A stretch of 64,000 bases of DNA, taken from the NCBI RefSeq assembly GCF_042263505.1, contig NZ_JBHKFI010000007.1, positions 1 through 64,000 of the forward strand, read 5' to 3'. Below are positions 61,503 through 64,000 of this stretch, in pieces. Source of the stretch: Bacillus_BE sp042263505 (lineage in GTDB: Bacteria; Bacillota; Bacilli; Bacillales; Cytobacillaceae). Every line of letters begins with the position of its first letter. Position 1 is the stretch's first letter. Made by a program: the position numbers and the translations under genes. The notes under the pieces are model-generated. The model was not told the origin of the DNA. It saw only the letters and a program-made list of their open reading frames with translations, and did not search any database.

Positions 61503-62297
61503 ATGAATATTTTTATAAGGGAAATGAAAGCGAACCGGAAATCCTTGATTATCTGGAGTATATGTATGGTTTTGTTTGTTCTTAGCGGGATGAGTAAGTA
61601 TACCACCTATTCATCCGGTGGGGCAGCAAGCGAAGCTTTAGCGAAATTGCCGCATTCAATGAGGGCTTTGTTAGGAATGGGAACATTTAATGTCTCAAAG
61701 ATGAGTGGCTTTTTTGCTTTTCTCTTTCCATATATTGAGGTGACAGTTGCCGTTCATGCAGTACTGCTAGGAAGTCATATTCTTGCAAAGGAAGAGCGCG
61801 ATAAGACAACGGAATTCCTGATGGTTAAGCCAGTATCACGGTCGTCCATTATGACCTCTAAGTTTTTAGCGGCGCTGGCTAATATCATAGTCATTAACGT
61901 TGTAACGCTAATATCCTCTATTATTTTTGTGGGGGCTTTCAATAAGGGAAAAGATATAACAAGTGAAATTATTGTCTTTCTATTAAGCTTGTTCATCGTT
62001 CAGTTGATCTTTGTTTCGCTAGGATCCCTGTTCTCAGCTATTTTGAAAAAGCCAAAAACAGCCGGATCCTGGGCAACCTTTATCCTTTTTGGTGGATTTA
62101 TTATTGCGAAAATAACAGATTTGGCTGAAAATCTTGAGTTCTTAAATGTTTTTTCCCCGTTTAAATACTTTAGTTATGAGGATATAGTCAATGGAGATGG
62201 CTTGAACTTCATTGTTGTGATTCTTTCACTTGTAATGGTTGCCGTTTTTTCTACTTTATCTTATTTCTTTTATCAGAAACGGGATTTAAATGTTTGA
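61503..62297 (+). CDS. ABC-2 type permease
   Basis: A 264-residue six-helix permease, a paralogue of the preceding one. It has the same N-terminal MNIFIREMKANRKSLIIWS layout and loop KEERDKTTEFLMVKPVSRSS. The second of two adjacent ATGs is used (GGAGG is 6 nt upstream). It is the last gene of the TetR-ABC operon, closed by a terminator at 62312. Confidence 0.92.
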   Translation: MNIFIREMKANRKSLIIWSICMVLFVLSGMSKYTTYSSGGAASEALAKLPHSMRALLGMGTFNVSKMSGFFAFLFPYIEVTVAVHAVLLGSHILAKEERDKTTEFLMVKPVSRSSIMTSKFLAALANIIVINVVTLISSIIFVGAFNKGKDITSEIIVFLLSLFIVQLIFVSLGSLFSAILKKPKTAGSWATFILFGGFIIAKITDLAENLEFLNVFSPFKYFSYEDIVNGDGLNFIVVILSLVMVAVFSTLSYFFYQKRDLNV

Positions 62298-62311
62298 ATG
62301 ATATGTTCTAT

Positions 62312-62342
62312 GAGCTGGATTTTATGTCCAGCTCTTTTTTTC
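62312..62342 (+). terminator. Intrinsic terminator
   Basis: GAGCTGGA and TCCAGCTC form a stem followed by seven T. Confidence 0.9.
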
Positions 62343-62539
62343 GGTTAGAAATTTTCTGATTAGGAAAAAGGGCGGAATCAAAAATAATGGCTACTATAAT
62401 ATGAAAATGTAAACCTAAGTGAAAAGAAGTTTTGCTAGTTTTTTACTTGTAAAATATCCTTGAATCATATACTATTAAATATATTGAATACCATATATTG
62501 AATCGCTTATAAGATTTTACAACTACATATAGTATTAGC
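62343..62539. promoter_or_regulatory. Promoter region of the ribonucleotide reductase transcript
   Basis: AT-rich, no gene. A short imperfect repeat ATATATTGAATACCATATATTGAAT lies at 62477-62501 (two TATATTGAAT copies 14-15 bp apart) and might bind NrdR or another regulator, but it does not match the NrdR box well. Confidence 0.35.
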
Positions 62540-62715
62540 CTTGCGATAAGATGCGATTTTCGCTTAATAGGGAATTCGGTTGGAAGCCGAGACTGCCCCC
62601 GCAACTGTAATGCTGACGAACTAAATGAACCACTGCATAAGACTGCTTAATTTTAGGTGCTTATGCGGGAAGGATTTAAAGTAGGATGAAGCATAAGTCA
62701 GGAGACCTGTCTTAT
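62540..62715 (+). promoter_or_regulatory. Cobalamin riboswitch
   Basis: The conserved core is easily recognised: TAGGGAATTCGGTTGGAAGC (AGGGAA-x-x-x-GGT-x-x-AA), then CCGAGACTGCCCCCGCAACTG split over 62587-62606, and near the 3' end AAGTCAGGAGACCTGTC, the B12-box pairing arm. A variable stem (GCATAAG..CTTATGC) lies between. It stands about 180 bp ahead of a ribonucleotide reductase gene and should turn it off when adenosylcobalamin is plentiful. Confidence 0.93.
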
Positions 62716-62824
62716 CTAGTTTGTTTCAACTTCTTCGGGGAGTGAGAGGAAGAAACGGTGGCTGAAAGAAGAGGACTGCTATTCCTATTAAGTCTTATTA
62801 TTCTTTTTGATGTTATCGTTTCAT

Positions 62825-62849
62825 CCGCTCATAATGGGCGGTTTTTTTT
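62825..62849 (+). terminator. Riboswitch-controlled terminator
   Basis: CCGCTC and GGGCGG (one G-U pair) enclose ATAAT and are followed by eight T. It lies between the aptamer and the reductase gene, with an AGGGGG ribosome site after it. Confidence 0.8.
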
Positions 62850-62896
62850 ATGGGGAAAATAGCAGTAATCACTATCAATTATAGGGGGAAATCATA

Positions 62897-64000
62897 ATGA
62901 GTACATCGGTACAAACGGGTTTATCAAATGCTTTTGATACGATTCAAGAATTTGCTGAGAAATATCAAGTAGATGTAACAGAACTTATGGAGGAGATAGC
63001 TCCACTACATGATAGAGAGATCGAAATAAATGAGCGTGTTATTCATTATGCATTAAATAAGATTTCAATGGATCAACCGAATTGGACCTTTCTAGCTGCT
63101 CGCTTTTATTTAAATGAGTTATATAAAGAGGCAGCGAAAAATAGGAAATATGATCATTTAAAAAAATATGGAGAGCTCTATTCGTTGATTCAAACATTAA
63201 CTGACATAGGGATTTATTCTCAAGATCTATTAAATACATATTCCAAAGAGGAAATCGATGAGTTTGCTCTCAGCATTGATCCAGAGCGAGATTATCTTTT
63301 TAACTACATAGGATTATTCTTATTAGCTGATCGTTATCTGGCTAGGGATTATGAGCGAAATCTTTTTGAGCTTCCTCAGGAACGATTTATGATTATTGCC
63401 ATGCATTTGATGAAGGATGAGGACGCACATAAACGTGTTGGGCTTGTAAAAGAAGCATATTGGGCTTTAAGTCTCTTATATATGACTGTTGCGACACCAA
63501 CACTTGCAAATGCAGGGAAAAGTTTTGGCCAGCTTTCGTCTTGCTATATAGATATGGTAGATGACTCATTAGACGGCATCTATTTAAATTTGTGGGATAC
63601 AGCTAGATTGAGTAAAGATGGCGGTGGTGTTGGCCTTTATTACGGAAAGGTTCGGGCCCTTGGCTCTGATATTAAAAAATTCAAAGGGAATTCTTCCGGT
63701 GTAGTTCCTTGGATTCGTTTGATCAATGATACAGCCGTTAGTGTGGATCAGCTTGGACAACGCCAAGGTGCGATTGCTGTTTATCTTGATGTATTCCATA
63801 AAGACATTATGAACGGTTTCCTTGATTTAAAGACAAATAATGGGGATGAGCGAAGAAAAGCTCATGATATTTTCACCGGGGTTGCCATCCCTGATTTATT
63901 TATGGAAAAGCTTGAGGAAGTAGATGAGTCTGGGAAAAGCATCGGGGAGTGGCACACTTTTTGTCCTCATCAAGTTAAACAAATCATGGGGTGGAAGGAT
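62897..64000 (+). CDS. Ribonucleoside-diphosphate reductase alpha subunit, class I (partial)
   Basis: 368 codons are visible; the gene runs off the window's right edge (normal length about 700-760). The catalytic domain is recognisable: TPTLANAGKSFGQLSSCYIDMVDDS has the first redox Cys (in SSCYI), then RLSKDGGGVGLYYGKVRALGS, GNSSGVVPWIRLIND and GQRQGAIAVYLDVFHKDI. It reduces ribonucleotides for DNA synthesis, with a partner small subunit presumably downstream. It matches NrdA more than NrdE. The N-terminus has no evident ATP cone. A cobalamin riboswitch in front implies that it is the B12-independent alternative to a B12-dependent (class II) reductase elsewhere. Confidence 0.92.
   Translation, partial: MSTSVQTGLSNAFDTIQEFAEKYQVDVTELMEEIAPLHDREIEINERVIHYALNKISMDQPNWTFLAARFYLNELYKEAAKNRKYDHLKKYGELYSLIQTLTDIGIYSQDLLNTYSKEEIDEFALSIDPERDYLFNYIGLFLLADRYLARDYERNLFELPQERFMIIAMHLMKDEDAHKRVGLVKEAYWALSLLYMTVATPTLANAGKSFGQLSSCYIDMVDDSLDGIYLNLWDTARLSKDGGGVGLYYGKVRALGSDIKKFKGNSSGVVPWIRLINDTAVSVDQLGQRQGAIAVYLDVFHKDIMNGFLDLKTNNGDERRKAHDIFTGVAIPDLFMEKLEEVDESGKSIGEWHTFCPHQVKQIMGWKD

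Overview
The window looks like chromosome of a low-GC, spore-forming Bacillaceae bacterium. The evidence is AT-rich intergenic DNA, strong GGAGG-type ribosome sites with many TTG and GTG starts, a CotD-type spore coat protein, an intracellular subtilisin, a T-box tyrosyl-tRNA synthetase leader, purine and cobalamin riboswitches, and Bacillus-style structured repeats. The species cannot be named from this alone. No rRNA or tRNA gene was seen.

Layout. 1-120 is the 3' end of a group II intron. 740-2502 holds a translationally coupled intracellular protease and endonuclease pair. 3.5-5.6 kb is a guanine-type purine riboswitch, a nucleoside hydrolase and a wrecked NupG-type nucleoside transporter. 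6.2-8.8 kb has rubrerythrin, a LysR regulator and a LysE-type exporter. 9.1-20.5 kb is a block bracketed by inverted copies of a roughly 95-bp sequence that resembles Tn7-type transposon ends. It carries a two-component system with a small secreted repeat protein, a DedA protein fused to a degenerate PAP2-like domain, a MarR-regulated heterodimeric ABC exporter and a membrane protein. 20.6-24 kb has a chemotaxis receptor and a broken ParA/ribbon-helix-helix partition remnant. 24.4-31.4 kb is a complete tyrosine decarboxylation locus (antiporter, decarboxylase, NhaC, and a convergent T-box-controlled TyrS), followed by an IclR regulator and a frameshifted transglutaminase-like gene. A tnsA fragment lies at 34.15 kb. 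34.3-45 kb is a CoA-ester redox locus: LysR, an AraC-type response regulator lacking its phospho-acceptor Asp, a CoA ligase, a two-subunit CoA-transferase, an acyl-CoA dehydrogenase and fixABCX. A divergent CoaD follows.

46-53 kb holds TetR/nitroreductase, glutamate racemase, an ArcR-like Crp/Fnr regulator and a DDAH/antiporter operon. 53.6-55.2 kb is an IS605-type tnpB element with its putative guide RNA end and a small MITE nested in its other end. 55.2-58.6 kb has an MFS transporter divergent from a Crp-family regulator around a perfect 30-bp palindrome, a MarR pseudogene with two stops, a three-helix membrane protein and CotD. 59-62.3 kb is a TetR-controlled ABC-2 transporter operon with two operator copies. 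The window ends in a cobalamin-riboswitch-controlled class I ribonucleotide reductase gene that runs off the edge.

How it fits together. Several modules point to life with little oxygen and to amino-acid or CoA-ester energetics: tyrosine/tyramine exchange, dimethylarginine hydrolysis with an antiporter, FixABCX with an acyl-CoA dehydrogenase, and rubrerythrin. The region is also heavily scarred by mobile DNA: a group II intron, Tn7-like ends and tnsA, IS200/IS605 pieces, a MITE and a plasmid-type ParA remnant. At least six genes are broken: nupG-like, plsC-like, parA, the transglutaminase, a MarR gene and an IS200 transposase.
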